Both the position numbers and the translations under genes were made by a program. This document shows positions 1 to 6,158 of a stretch of DNA of 8,685 nucleotides, in pieces. The notes beneath the pieces were generated by a model that worked only from the letters and a program-made list of their open reading frames with translations, was not told the DNA's origin and made no database searches. The stretch comes from Anaerolineales bacterium (GTDB lineage Bacteria > Chloroflexota > Anaerolineae > Anaerolineales > UBA6663). Position 1 is the first letter of the stretch. The number at the start of each line of letters is the position of its first letter. The stretch covers positions 1-8,685 of the forward strand of contig JAEURL010000437.1 in NCBI GenBank assembly GCA_016789165.1, read 5' to 3'.

Positions 1-773
1 ACATCGGCGTTGTGCAGGCGGGCGGCGGCCGCCAGCGCCTGGGTGATCTGCCCCAAGCCGCCGCGCGCGGCGGCCTTGAACGGCCCGCCGTGGTTGATCC
101 AATGATGGAGGAGCAGGAAGGCGGTGCCGGCGCTGAACGGCCCCTGGGTCAGCCCGTGCACGCCCAGCGCGCCCAAGGCGCCTTTGAGCGCCGGGCTGGC
201 GAACCACTCGTCCAGCAGCTCGGCCGCGGACATGGGCAGCACGCGCAGCAGCTCCATCATCTCGGTCTGGCCCAGCCCGCGCCACTGCAGCAGGAAGCGG
301 GCCAGCGGCGGCAGCTCGCCGGCCGGGATCTCGGGCAGGCGCGGCATGGTCAGGTGGTAGGCCGCGCGCAGCACGCCGGCGAAGCGGTTCAGGCGCGCCT
401 GGAACTGCGGCCAGCGCTCGGCGTCGGCCGGCGCCAGGCGGCGCAGGGCCTCCCGCGTGGCGGCCGCGTCCGGGGAGAGCAGCAGCCCGCCGCCGTCGGG
501 CAGCAGGCTGTAGACCGGGGCCAGGGCCGGCAGCATGTGCAGGCCGTGCCGGCCCAGCTCCAGCTCGTGGACCACCTCGGCCGCCAGTTGGCCCCGGTGC
601 ACGACCGTGTCCACGTGGAAGCCCGGCCACAGGGCCTCCGTCACCACCGTCCCGCCCACCTGGGCGCGGCGCTCCAGCACCAGCACGGACAGGCCGGCTT
701 TGGCCAGGTAGGCGGCGGCGGTCAGGCCGTTGTGGCCGGCGCCGAGGATGATGACGTCGTAGAGGTTAGCCAT
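1..773 (-). CDS. PYROXD2-like FAD-dependent oxidoreductase, 3' part cut by window edge
   Basis: About 257 N-terminal residues are visible; the frame stays open to base 1, so the C-terminal half lies outside. The protein opens MANLYDVIILGAGHNG, a Rossmann beta-strand with a GxGHNG dinucleotide loop (residues 11-16). An acidic residue, E34 in VLVLERR, ends the second strand, and GG at 40-41 follows; this is the FAD ADP-binding fold of the phytoene desaturase/amine oxidase superfamily. Later it has MSAAELLDEWF and a GGLGQITQALAAAA helix, both closely matching the adjacent upstream gene, so the two are tandem paralogues. ATG at 771-773 puts the Rossmann strand at residue 5, as in the paralogue; the Shine-Dalgarno is weak (AAGAGAG, 778-784). 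It follows the upstream oxidoreductase by 51 nt and is probably co-transcribed. The likely role is flavin-dependent oxidation or desaturation of a small molecule; the substrate is unknown. The missing C-terminal FAD/substrate half cannot be checked. Confidence 0.9.
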   Translation of the reverse strand, partial: MANLYDVIILGAGHNGLTAAAYLAKAGLSVLVLERRAQVGGTVVTEALWPGFHVDTVVHRGQLAAEVVHELELGRHGLHMLPALAPVYSLLPDGGGLLLSPDAAATREALRRLAPADAERWPQFQARLNRFAGVLRAAYHLTMPRLPEIPAGELPPLARFLLQWRGLGQTEMMELLRVLPMSAAELLDEWFASPALKGALGALGVHGLTQGPFSAGTAFLLLHHWINHGGPFKAAARGGLGQITQALAAAARLHNAD

Positions 774-824
774 GATGCTCTCTTGAGGGGCTATGGGCCA
801 GGGCCGTTGCCAGGCACCGGTCCA

Positions 825-2417
825 TTAGCGCCACGCCTTCAGCAATTCCAGCGCGGCCAGCCGGCCGCTGGCGCCCATGATGCCGCCGCCCGGATGCGTC
901 CCGGAGCCGCACTGCCAGAAGTTGGCCAGCGGCGTGCGGTACTGCGCCCACTGCGCCACGGGCCGCAGGAAGAACAACTGGTGCAGGGCCAGGTCGCCCT
1001 GGAAGATGTTGCCCTGGGTCAGGCCCGTGGTCTGTTCGATGTCCACCGGGGTCAGCACCTGCCGGTGCAGGATGATCTGTTTCAGGTTGGGAGCGTACTC
1101 GGCCAGGGTGTCCACCACCGCATCGCCGAAGGCCTCGCGCTGGGCGTCGTTCCAGCCGCCCTCCAGCTCGTACGGGGCGTACTGGACGAAGCAGGACATG
1201 ACGTGCTTGCCGGGCGGCGCCATGGCCGGGTCGATCACGGACGGGAAGATGCAGTCGATGTAGGGCCGGCGCGCGAAGTGCCCGTACTTGGCCTGGTCGT
1301 AGGCGCGCTCGATGTAATCCACGCTCGGGCTGATGGAGACCGCGCCGCGGTGCAGGGGCGAATCGCCGCTGGCCGGGAGGGGCTGGGCCGTGAAGTTCGG
1401 CAGGGCGTCCAGCGCCAGGTTGACCTTGCCGGACGAGCCCCGGATCTTGAAGCGCCGGATGGCGTCCACGAAATCGCCGGGCAGTTGGGCCGGGTCCACC
1501 AGCTTCAGGAAGGTGCGCTGGGGGTCCAGGCTGGAGAGGACGTAGCGGGCGTAAATCTCGTCGCCATTGGCGAGCGCCACGCCGGCCGCCCGCCCGTTCT
1601 TGACGATCACCTGGGCTACCGGGGCCTCGGTGCGGATCTCGACGCCCAGGGCGCGCGCGGCGGAGGCGATGGCCTGGCTGATGCCGCCCGTGCCGCCCTT
1701 GGCGAAGCCCCAGGCCCGGAAGGCGCCGTCGATCTCGCCCATGTAGTGATGGAGCAGGACGTAGGCCGTGCCCGGCGACCGCGGCCCCAGGAAGGTGCCG
1801 ATAATGCCGCTGGCGCTCTTGGTGCCCTTGAGCGGCGCGCACTCAAACCACTCGTCCAACAGGTCGGCCGCGCTCATGGTCATCAGCTTGGCCAGGTTGT
1901 AGAAATCGGCTTGGGTCAGGCCGGCGGCGTGGCCGCCCAGCTTGAGCAGGCCGAACAGGTCGTTGGGGCTGAGCGAAGTCGGGTCGGGCGGGACCATGCT
2001 CAGGATCGGCTTGACGGCCATGGCCATCCGGAACATCTGCCGGCCGTAGTCGTCGTAGGCCTCGGCGTCATGCGGCGAGTGGCGGTGGATCTCGCGCCGG
2101 GTGGCGTCATGGTCGTCCCAGGCCGCCAGATAATCGCCGTTGGGCAGGGGGGTGAAGGTGCTGGGTAAAGGCAGGATGGTCAAACCGTGGCGCGCCAGCT
2201 CCAGGTCGCGGATGATCTCCGGCCGCAGCAGGCTGACCACGTAGGAGAAGACCGTGTACTTGAAGCCGGGGTAGAGCTCCTCGGTGACGGCGGCGCCGCC
2301 CAGGACCGGCCGGCGTTCCAGCACCAGCACCTTTTTGCCGGCGCGGGCCAGGTAGGCGGCGGCGACCAGGCCGTTGTGGCCGCCGCCGATGATGAGGGCA
2401 TCGTAAGGAGTGGGCAT
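825..2417 (-). CDS. PYROXD2 / phytoene-desaturase-like NAD(P)/FAD-dependent oxidoreductase
   Basis: Complete 530-residue protein, the normal length for bacterial PYROXD2-like proteins. The N-terminus has a Rossmann FAD-binding site: YDALIIGGGHNG (loop 11-16), E34 in LVLERR, then LGGAAVTEELYPGF at 39-52. The middle contains MSAADLLDEWF (181-191) and GFAKGGTGGISQAIASAA (237-254), followed by the second FAD-contacting segment VEIRTEAPVAQVIVKNGRA (259-277). The C-terminus has GNIFQGD (469-475) and a glycine-rich CGSGTHPGGGIMGASGRLAA signature (503-522) that closes on the flavin in this superfamily. No signal peptide or membrane span is seen, so it is probably cytosolic. A possible Shine-Dalgarno AGGAG lies at 2430-2434, with a long 12-nt spacer. 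It sits 76 nt after the GcvT-like gene and 51 nt before its own paralogue. Annotation pipelines may call it phytoene dehydrogenase, but no other carotenoid gene is present, so that name should not be taken as function. Confidence 0.95.
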   Translation of the reverse strand: MPTPYDALIIGGGHNGLVAAAYLARAGKKVLVLERRPVLGGAAVTEELYPGFKYTVFSYVVSLLRPEIIRDLELARHGLTILPLPSTFTPLPNGDYLAAWDDHDATRREIHRHSPHDAEAYDDYGRQMFRMAMAVKPILSMVPPDPTSLSPNDLFGLLKLGGHAAGLTQADFYNLAKLMTMSAADLLDEWFECAPLKGTKSASGIIGTFLGPRSPGTAYVLLHHYMGEIDGAFRAWGFAKGGTGGISQAIASAARALGVEIRTEAPVAQVIVKNGRAAGVALANGDEIYARYVLSSLDPQRTFLKLVDPAQLPGDFVDAIRRFKIRGSSGKVNLALDALPNFTAQPLPASGDSPLHRGAVSISPSVDYIERAYDQAKYGHFARRPYIDCIFPSVIDPAMAPPGKHVMSCFVQYAPYELEGGWNDAQREAFGDAVVDTLAEYAPNLKQIILHRQVLTPVDIEQTTGLTQGNIFQGDLALHQLFFLRPVAQWAQYRTPLANFWQCGSGTHPGGGIMGASGRLAALELLKAWR

Positions 2418-2493
2418 GTGAGTCTGGCGCTCCTGTCGGTCGGGAGTACGCAGTGATCAGTTGGGCATGGGTTGCCGCTCACTGGCCACCGGA

Positions 2494-3681
2494 TTACTGC
2501 CGCTTTCGCTCTGGATCAAAGAAGGGCAGTTTGACCACGCGCGCCGGCGTGTAGCGGCGGTGGTGCTGGACCGTCACCTCCAGCATCACCAGGCTGTCCG
2601 GCTGGGCACGGGCGCTCTCCAGGTGGGCCAGGGCGATGAATTGCTTGAGCAGCGGGGACCAGACCAGGCTGGTGGCGTAGCCCACCTGCTGGCCCAGGGC
2701 CGCCACCGGCACGCTGGTGCGCTGAGTGACGGCCGGCAGCTGCGGCGGCAGGCCCTCGGCCGCGTACAGGCGCTCCAGGTTGTCCCACTCCACCGCCAGG
2801 CCCACGAATTGCCAGGCCGGCCCGCGCGCCTGTTCGGCCTGCAGCGCCGCCCGGCCCACGAAGCCGCCTTTGTCGAGGGCCACGGCCCAGCCCAGGCCCA
2901 GCTCATACGGCGAGGACTTCTGGGCCTCGATCAGGGCGTGGCGCGCCGATTGGTAATCCACCTCCAGCAGCAGCAGGCCGGCCTCCACGCGGGCGATATC
3001 CAGGGCCAGGATGCCGGCCGGCGCGAGGCCGTATGGCCGGCCGGCGGCCAGCAGCGCGTCCCACAGCCGCTCGGCGTGCCCGGCCTCCGTCCAGATCTCG
3101 TAGCCTAGGTCGCCGGTGTAGCCGGTGCGCGAGACGGCGGCCGGCACGCCCCCCACCGTGGTCTGGATCAGCCGGAAATACTTCAACTGCCGGACCTCGG
3201 GCGGCGCGATCTGCGCCAGGATCTCGCGGCTGAACGGCCCCTGCAGGGCCAGGGCCGCGGTCGAGGCGGAGATGTCCGTGATCGTCACCTGCAGGCCGGC
3301 CGCGTTCTGGCTCAGCCAGCGCAGATTGGGGTCGGCCGCCGTCAGGCGGTAGGTCTGCTCGTCCAGGCGGGCCAGCGTGCCGTCATCCAGCACCTTGCCG
3401 GCCGCGTCGCACCAGGGCGTGTACAGCACCTGGCCCACGGCGCAGCGGCCCACATCACGGGTGACCACGCGGTTGAGCAGCCGGGCGGCGTCCGGGCCCG
3501 TGATCAGGTACTTGTAGAGCGGGGAAATGTCGAAGAGCGCGGCCGAGTTGCGCACGGCCCAATACTCGCGCTCGGGGCTGAGCTCGTACGAGCCGGCCGC
3601 CAGGCAGCCGGCCCAGCGCCGCCAGGATTGAGTCTGGTTGAGGGGCGCGGTGCGGGTGTGGAACGGGGTGCCTCGCAGCAT
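2494..3681 (-). CDS. GcvT-like aminomethyltransferase family protein (folate-dependent C1 transfer)
   Basis: A 395-residue protein of the glycine-cleavage T-protein/YgfZ/DMGDH superfamily, slightly longer than classic GcvT (about 360-370). Visible landmarks, in family order, are LFDISPLYKYLITGPDAARL (49-68), CDAAGKVLDDGTLARL (91-106, keeping the DD of the folate-site loop), SRTGYTGDLGYEIW (184-197), ALDIARVEAGLLLLEVDY (226-243) and LGWAVALDKGGFVGRAAL (263-280). A C-terminal beta-barrel domain follows. Known members move a C1 unit from an amine or methyl donor to tetrahydrofolate. No P-, H- or L-protein gene is nearby, so a role in the glycine cleavage system is not supported. Together with the downstream FAD oxidoreductases it resembles a split version of dimethylglycine/sarcosine dehydrogenase logic, which is inference. 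The start ATG is 3679-3681, and the opening LRGTPFHTRT resembles what I recall for this subfamily. The Shine-Dalgarno is unusually close (see 3685-3690). The gene lies 42 nt after the cupin gene. Confidence 0.92.
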   Translation of the reverse strand: MLRGTPFHTRTAPLNQTQSWRRWAGCLAAGSYELSPEREYWAVRNSAALFDISPLYKYLITGPDAARLLNRVVTRDVGRCAVGQVLYTPWCDAAGKVLDDGTLARLDEQTYRLTAADPNLRWLSQNAAGLQVTITDISASTAALALQGPFSREILAQIAPPEVRQLKYFRLIQTTVGGVPAAVSRTGYTGDLGYEIWTEAGHAERLWDALLAAGRPYGLAPAGILALDIARVEAGLLLLEVDYQSARHALIEAQKSSPYELGLGWAVALDKGGFVGRAALQAEQARGPAWQFVGLAVEWDNLERLYAAEGLPPQLPAVTQRTSVPVAALGQQVGYATSLVWSPLLKQFIALAHLESARAQPDSLVMLEVTVQHHRRYTPARVVKLPFFDPERKRQ

Positions 3682-3684
3682 GGG

Positions 3685-3690
3685 CCTCCT
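3685..3690 (-). promoter_or_regulatory. Strong Shine-Dalgarno with very short spacing before the GcvT-like gene
   Basis: AGGAGG on the minus strand ends only 3 nt (CCC) before the ATG at 3679-3681. This is tighter than the usual 5-9 nt. The second codon is CTG, which would sit at 6-nt spacing, so initiation at CTG is conceivable but unproven. No other good in-frame start lies close by, and the ATG is the simplest choice. Confidence 0.55.
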
Positions 3691-3723
3691 GGGTGTGCAC
3701 GCTCGCCGGCGGCGGACCGGCGT

Positions 3724-4059
3724 CTAGCGGCTGGCGTCGTTGGCCCCCTCCGCCGGCGCGAAGAACACCAGCAGGTCCAGGGCTTCGGTGATGGAGTGGA
3801 AGTGGTGCGGGACGCGGGCGGCCACGAAGACCACGCTGCCGGGCGCCACCGGCCGGTCCTCGGTGCCCACGCGGATCTGCGCGCGCCCGTTGATCACCAG
3901 ATAGACCTCGTCTTCGGTGTGCGGCTGCTGGAGATCCTGGCCGCCGGCCGGCAGGCTGTAAATCCCCACGCTCAAGCTGGAAACGCGCAGGAACTCCAGG
4001 TACGGCCGGCCGAGGGCCTGGCGTTCGGTGAGCAGCTGAGCCAGTTCATGGGCCTGCAT
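3724..4059 (-). CDS. Small single-domain cupin protein
   Basis: A 111-residue single cupin barrel. Cupin motif 1 is QPHTEDEVYLVINGRA (45-60). H47 and E51 occupy the metal-ligand positions, while the canonical first His is Gln45. Motif 2 is APGSVVFVAARVPHHFHSI (72-90), with H85 at the usual last-ligand position and H86/H88 nearby. The C-terminus LDLLVFFAPAEGA ends the barrel. I recall close homologues with the same Q-x-H-x-x-D-E pattern, so the Gln is probably a subfamily trait. It may bind a metal ion and a small acid or act as a ligand sensor; an enzymatic role is not demonstrable. The start is well supported: Shine-Dalgarno AAGGAG at 4066-4071, 6 nt before ATG 4057-4059. It begins 14 nt after the stop of the IclR-type gene, so the two are very probably co-transcribed and may be translationally coupled. 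Confidence 0.92.
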   Translation of the reverse strand: MQAHELAQLLTERQALGRPYLEFLRVSSLSVGIYSLPAGGQDLQQPHTEDEVYLVINGRAQIRVGTEDRPVAPGSVVFVAARVPHHFHSITEALDLLVFFAPAEGANDASR

Positions 4060-4073
4060 AAGGATCTCCTTGG

Positions 4074-4865
4074 TCAGTTGAGGATCGCCGGCGGCCGATA
4101 GCCGATCCGGTCGGAGACGCGCCGGGCAGCCGCCTGCACCAGCGGCCCGATCTCGGCCAGGCGCTCAGGCCCCAGCCGCTGGGTGGGGCCGCCCACGCAC
4201 AGGGCGGCGGCCGGCCGGCCCTCGTGGTTGAGGATCACGGCCGCCGCCGCCGCGTAGCCGACCTCCAGTTCGTCGCAGACCGTGGCCCAGCCGCGGGCGC
4301 GAATCTCGGCCAGCGCCGCGCGCAGGGCGGCGGGCGCCGTCAGGGTGCGGGCCGTGAACCCGGGCAGGGGCCGGCGCAGGAAGGCCTCGCTCTCGGCCAG
4401 GGGCAGGAATGCCAGCAGGGCCTTGCCGGTGGAGGTGGCGTGCGCGGGCCAGCGCGTGCCCAGGGAGGGGGCGCCGGCCACCAGGTGCGGGCTGACCACC
4501 TCGTCCACGATCAGGACGTCGCGCTCGGCCAGGACCTCCAGGGTGGCGGTCTCGTGTGTGGCGTGGGCCAGCGCCTCCAGCTCCGGCCGGCTGGCCGGCC
4601 GCAGATCATTGGCGCGCAGCGCCCGCCCGCCCAGCACGATGGCCTCCGGCCCGAGCTGATAGGCCTCTTCCCCGGCCGCGCGCATGATCAGGCCCTCTTT
4701 TTCCAGGGCGGCCACCAGCCGGTACGCGGTGGCCCGGTTCAGGCGCGTGGCGCGGCTGATCTCGGCCAGGGTCAGGCGCGGCCGGGCGTCGGTGAAGGAT
4801 TTCAAAACGGAGACGGCGCGGCCCACCGCTTGCGCGCCGGGGTAGGGGGTGGTGCGTTGGCCCAT
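4074..4865 (-). CDS. IclR-family transcriptional regulator
   Basis: A 263-residue protein, the normal IclR-family length. The N-terminal winged helix-turn-helix covers about residues 12-75: AVGRAVSVLKSF, then LTLAEISRATRLNRATAYRL (31-50, turn and recognition helices) and ALEKEGLIMR. A GAF-like effector domain covers about 90-255, with the family hallmark PAHATSTGKALLAF (140-153) and later VCDELEVGYAAAAAVILNHEG (196-216), where the DELEVG stretch matches the family's conserved acidic-glycine segment. Members bind DNA as dimers or tetramers and respond to small aromatic, organic-acid or sugar-derived effectors, as repressors or activators. It is the first gene of the left-hand operon, just below a promoter and a 31-bp palindrome, so autoregulation and control of the downstream catabolic genes is the natural inference. 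No good Shine-Dalgarno is seen before ATG 4863-4865. The effector cannot be told from sequence. Confidence 0.96.
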   Translation of the reverse strand: MGQRTTPYPGAQAVGRAVSVLKSFTDARPRLTLAEISRATRLNRATAYRLVAALEKEGLIMRAAGEEAYQLGPEAIVLGGRALRANDLRPASRPELEALAHATHETATLEVLAERDVLIVDEVVSPHLVAGAPSLGTRWPAHATSTGKALLAFLPLAESEAFLRRPLPGFTARTLTAPAALRAALAEIRARGWATVCDELEVGYAAAAAVILNHEGRPAAALCVGGPTQRLGPERLAEIGPLVQAAARRVSDRIGYRPPAILN

Positions 4866-4871
4866 ATTGTG

Positions 4872-4902
4872 ATGCTCTGTTTCACTATATGAACAAGAGC
4901 AT
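4872..4902. promoter_or_regulatory. 31-bp imperfect palindrome, candidate IclR-type operator
   Basis: On the plus strand the site reads ATGCTCT, gt, TTCA, ctata, TGAA, ca, AGAGCAT. The two 7-bp outer arms and two 4-bp inner arms are exactly inverted, giving 22 of 26 arm bases in symmetry around a 5-bp centre. It is AT-richer than its surroundings. It begins 6 nt upstream of the regulator's start codon and overlaps the last bases of the -10 element plus the expected transcription start. Placement and symmetry suit an autoregulatory operator bound by the IclR-family product. No second copy was seen elsewhere in the window. Confidence 0.75.
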
Positions 4903-4930
4903 TGTAGCGGCCTGGGCCGGCGCGAGTCAA
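4901..4930 (-). promoter_or_regulatory. Candidate sigma70-type promoter of the iclR-cupin-gcvT-oxidoreductase operon
   Basis: On the minus strand a -35 box TTGACT (4925-4930) and a -10 box TACAAT (4901-4906) are separated by 18 nt. Each differs from consensus (TTGACA, TATAAT) at one position. Transcription would start near 4894, giving a leader of roughly 30 nt and placing the 31-bp palindrome across the start site. In such GC-rich DNA the two boxes together are unlikely by chance. A TATAGT within the palindrome is an alternative -10 but lacks a matching -35. Confidence 0.7.
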
Positions 4931-4970
4931 GCGGCGGGGCGGGGGCTGGGACTATTTTCGGGCGACGGGA

Positions 4971-6077
4971 TCAGGCGCCGGCGGTCAGCGAGGTGGTGTG
5001 GTAGGCGATGCGGCCGTCGCGCAGGCCCAGGATGTCTTCGCCGGCCAGCGCCGCGCCGCCCTGGGTGTGCCAGGCGAAGCGCCGGAAGCCGGCGCCGGGC
5101 CGGCCGGCCTCTTCCACGGCGAAGGCCGCGCCGGGCGCGCGCCCGTGCAGCAGGTCGGTGTACCAGTCACGCAGGGCGGCCAGGCCCACTCGGGTGCGGG
5201 CCGGCGTGATGTGGGCGGCGTCCGGCGCGTAGAGCGCCAGCACGGCCTCCACGTCGCCGGCGGTGAGGGCGGCGGCCCAGCGGGCGAGGATGTCCGGCTG
5301 GGGCGCCGCCGCCGTGGGCCAGGCCACGCTGGCCGCGGCCTCCCACAGGTCGGCCTGGCCAGGCTGGTCGGCGAAGTCCCAGCTGTACAGGTTGGCGGCC
5401 GGCAGGTTCAGGGCGATGGCCTTCTGCAGGAACTGGCGCACGTCGCCGGCCGTGGCCCGCCATTGGCCGGTGCCGTAGGCCGCGCCGGTGGGGATCACGG
5501 GGCGCGGCGTGCCCACCAGCCGCGGATTAGCGTATTCGCCGGCGCAGCGCTCCAACTGCTGGGCCGGGTTGTGCGCGCCCTCCCAGTAGACCTGGGGCAT
5601 GGCGTAATCGCACTGTTCCAGGAAGACGCTCCACGGCAGCTGCTGGTGATAGGCCGGAAAACGGTAGGACGAGAGCGCGATCTGGGTCTGCGGCAGGCCC
5701 TGGCGCAGGGTGTTCATGAACATGCGCGCTGAGACCGCTTTGCCCGGATGCTTGTACTCCTGCTCGGCGTCAATGACGTAGCCGTCCAGGCCCAACTGCT
5801 GCACCCGCTGCACGGCCGCCGTCGCTTCGCCCACTGGGTTGTCGCCGTAGACGTAGTGCCAGCCCCAGACCGCCAGGCCGCGCGCCCGCAAGGCGGCGGC
5901 GACTGGCGCGGCCAGGTCGCGGCCCAGCCGGTCAAAGCCGAAGGCGTGCGTGCGCTCGGCGATTTTGAGCAGGACGTGCGTGCAGCCCGCCTCGACGGCG
6001 CGGGCCGCGATGGCGGCCGGCTCGCCGCCGGCGCAGCGCGGGATCTGCCAGATGAACCAGCCTTTTCCAGTCAGCAT
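4971..6077 (-). CDS. GH25-like TIM-barrel protein fused to a C-terminal SnoaL/NTF2-like domain
   Basis: A 368-residue two-domain protein. Residues 1-250 look like a TIM-barrel glycosidase. Recognisable strands are GKGWFIWQIPR (4-14), HVLLKIA (34-40), AVWGWHYVYG (69-78), GYVIDAEQEYK (99-109), IALSSYRFP (133-141), YAMPQVYWE (158-166), PVIPTGAAYG (193-202) and NLYSWDFA (229-236). D103-x-E105 at the end of the fourth-strand region recalls the catalytic D-x-E of GH25 lysozymes. Residues about 262-362 (LARWAAALTAGDVEAVLALYAPDA and onward to LGLRDGRIAYHTT) form a SnoaL/NTF2-like cone domain. The barrel alone resembles a family I recall from Chloroflexota; the fusion seems less usual. No signal peptide or membrane span is present. 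Start ATG 6075-6077 has no clear Shine-Dalgarno and lies in a small hairpin. It is separated from the upstream gene by a strong terminator, so it should have its own promoter, which I could not place. Cell-wall hydrolysis is possible but unproven. Confidence 0.88.
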   Translation of the reverse strand: MLTGKGWFIWQIPRCAGGEPAAIAARAVEAGCTHVLLKIAERTHAFGFDRLGRDLAAPVAAALRARGLAVWGWHYVYGDNPVGEATAAVQRVQQLGLDGYVIDAEQEYKHPGKAVSARMFMNTLRQGLPQTQIALSSYRFPAYHQQLPWSVFLEQCDYAMPQVYWEGAHNPAQQLERCAGEYANPRLVGTPRPVIPTGAAYGTGQWRATAGDVRQFLQKAIALNLPAANLYSWDFADQPGQADLWEAAASVAWPTAAAPQPDILARWAAALTAGDVEAVLALYAPDAAHITPARTRVGLAALRDWYTDLLHGRAPGAAFAVEEAGRPGAGFRRFAWHTQGGAALAGEDILGLRDGRIAYHTTSLTAGA

Positions 6078-6092
6078 CGCGCTAGACGATGC
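6074..6092 (-). other. Short hairpin overlapping the start codon of the TIM-barrel gene
   Basis: Minus-strand GCATCG and CGATGC form a perfect 6-bp stem around a 7-nt loop, and the ATG at 6075-6077 lies in the 3' arm. In mRNA it could partly mask the start codon. A 6-bp stem is short and may be chance. Confidence 0.35.
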
Positions 6093-6104
6093 ATCTTCCG
6101 TGCC

Positions 6105-6140
6105 AAAACAAAACGGCCGGAGCCTGGCGGCCCCGGCCGT
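6105..6140 (-). terminator. Intrinsic terminator after the Ig-like/LysM gene
   Basis: On the minus strand, ACGGCCGGGGCC pairs with GGCTCCGGCCGT as a 12-bp stem (one G-U pair) with loop GCCA. It is followed at once by a T-rich run, TTTGTTTT (6105-6112). It lies 18 nt past the stop of the Ig/LysM gene and upstream of the next gene, separating the two transcription units. The form is textbook rho-independent. Confidence 0.9.
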
Positions 6141-6158
6141 GGCAGCGCCGGTGTGCGC

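Larger units (their letters stand above)
4866..4970. other. Intergenic region between the TIM-barrel gene and the IclR operon
   Basis: This 105-nt region holds the promoter and palindrome described separately. The part nearest the TIM-barrel gene's stop (4931-4970) is GC-rich and shows no hairpin followed by a T-tract on the minus strand. Read-through from that gene into the IclR operon is therefore possible. Confidence 0.6.

Noticed and set aside
766..1842. Minus-strand 358-residue open frame overlapping the complete oxidoreductase in another frame
   Set aside because: It is out-of-frame and Arg/Gly/Pro-rich, without domain motifs. The overlapping frame encodes a full PYROXD2-like protein.
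12..2168. Plus-strand open frame of 718 residues
   Set aside because: It lies antisense to the two FAD oxidoreductases, whose minus-strand proteins show clear family motifs. Its product is Gln/Gly/Arg/Ala-rich with no recognisable domain, as expected from reversed high-GC codons.
825..2417. Assignment as carotenoid biosynthesis phytoene desaturase (crtI)
   Set aside because: The fold is shared, but the C-terminal signature and neighbours fit the PYROXD2-like branch and no other carotenoid gene is present.
2418..2493. TGATCA-centred palindrome near 2455 in the gap between the GcvT-like and oxidoreductase genes
   Set aside because: The symmetry is short (about 8 bp) with no T-tract and no promoter boxes; chance is sufficient.
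2494..3681. Assignment as the glycine cleavage system T-protein (gcvT)
   Set aside because: It is longer than classic GcvT and has no P-, H- or L-protein gene nearby. Its partners are flavin oxidoreductases and a cupin.
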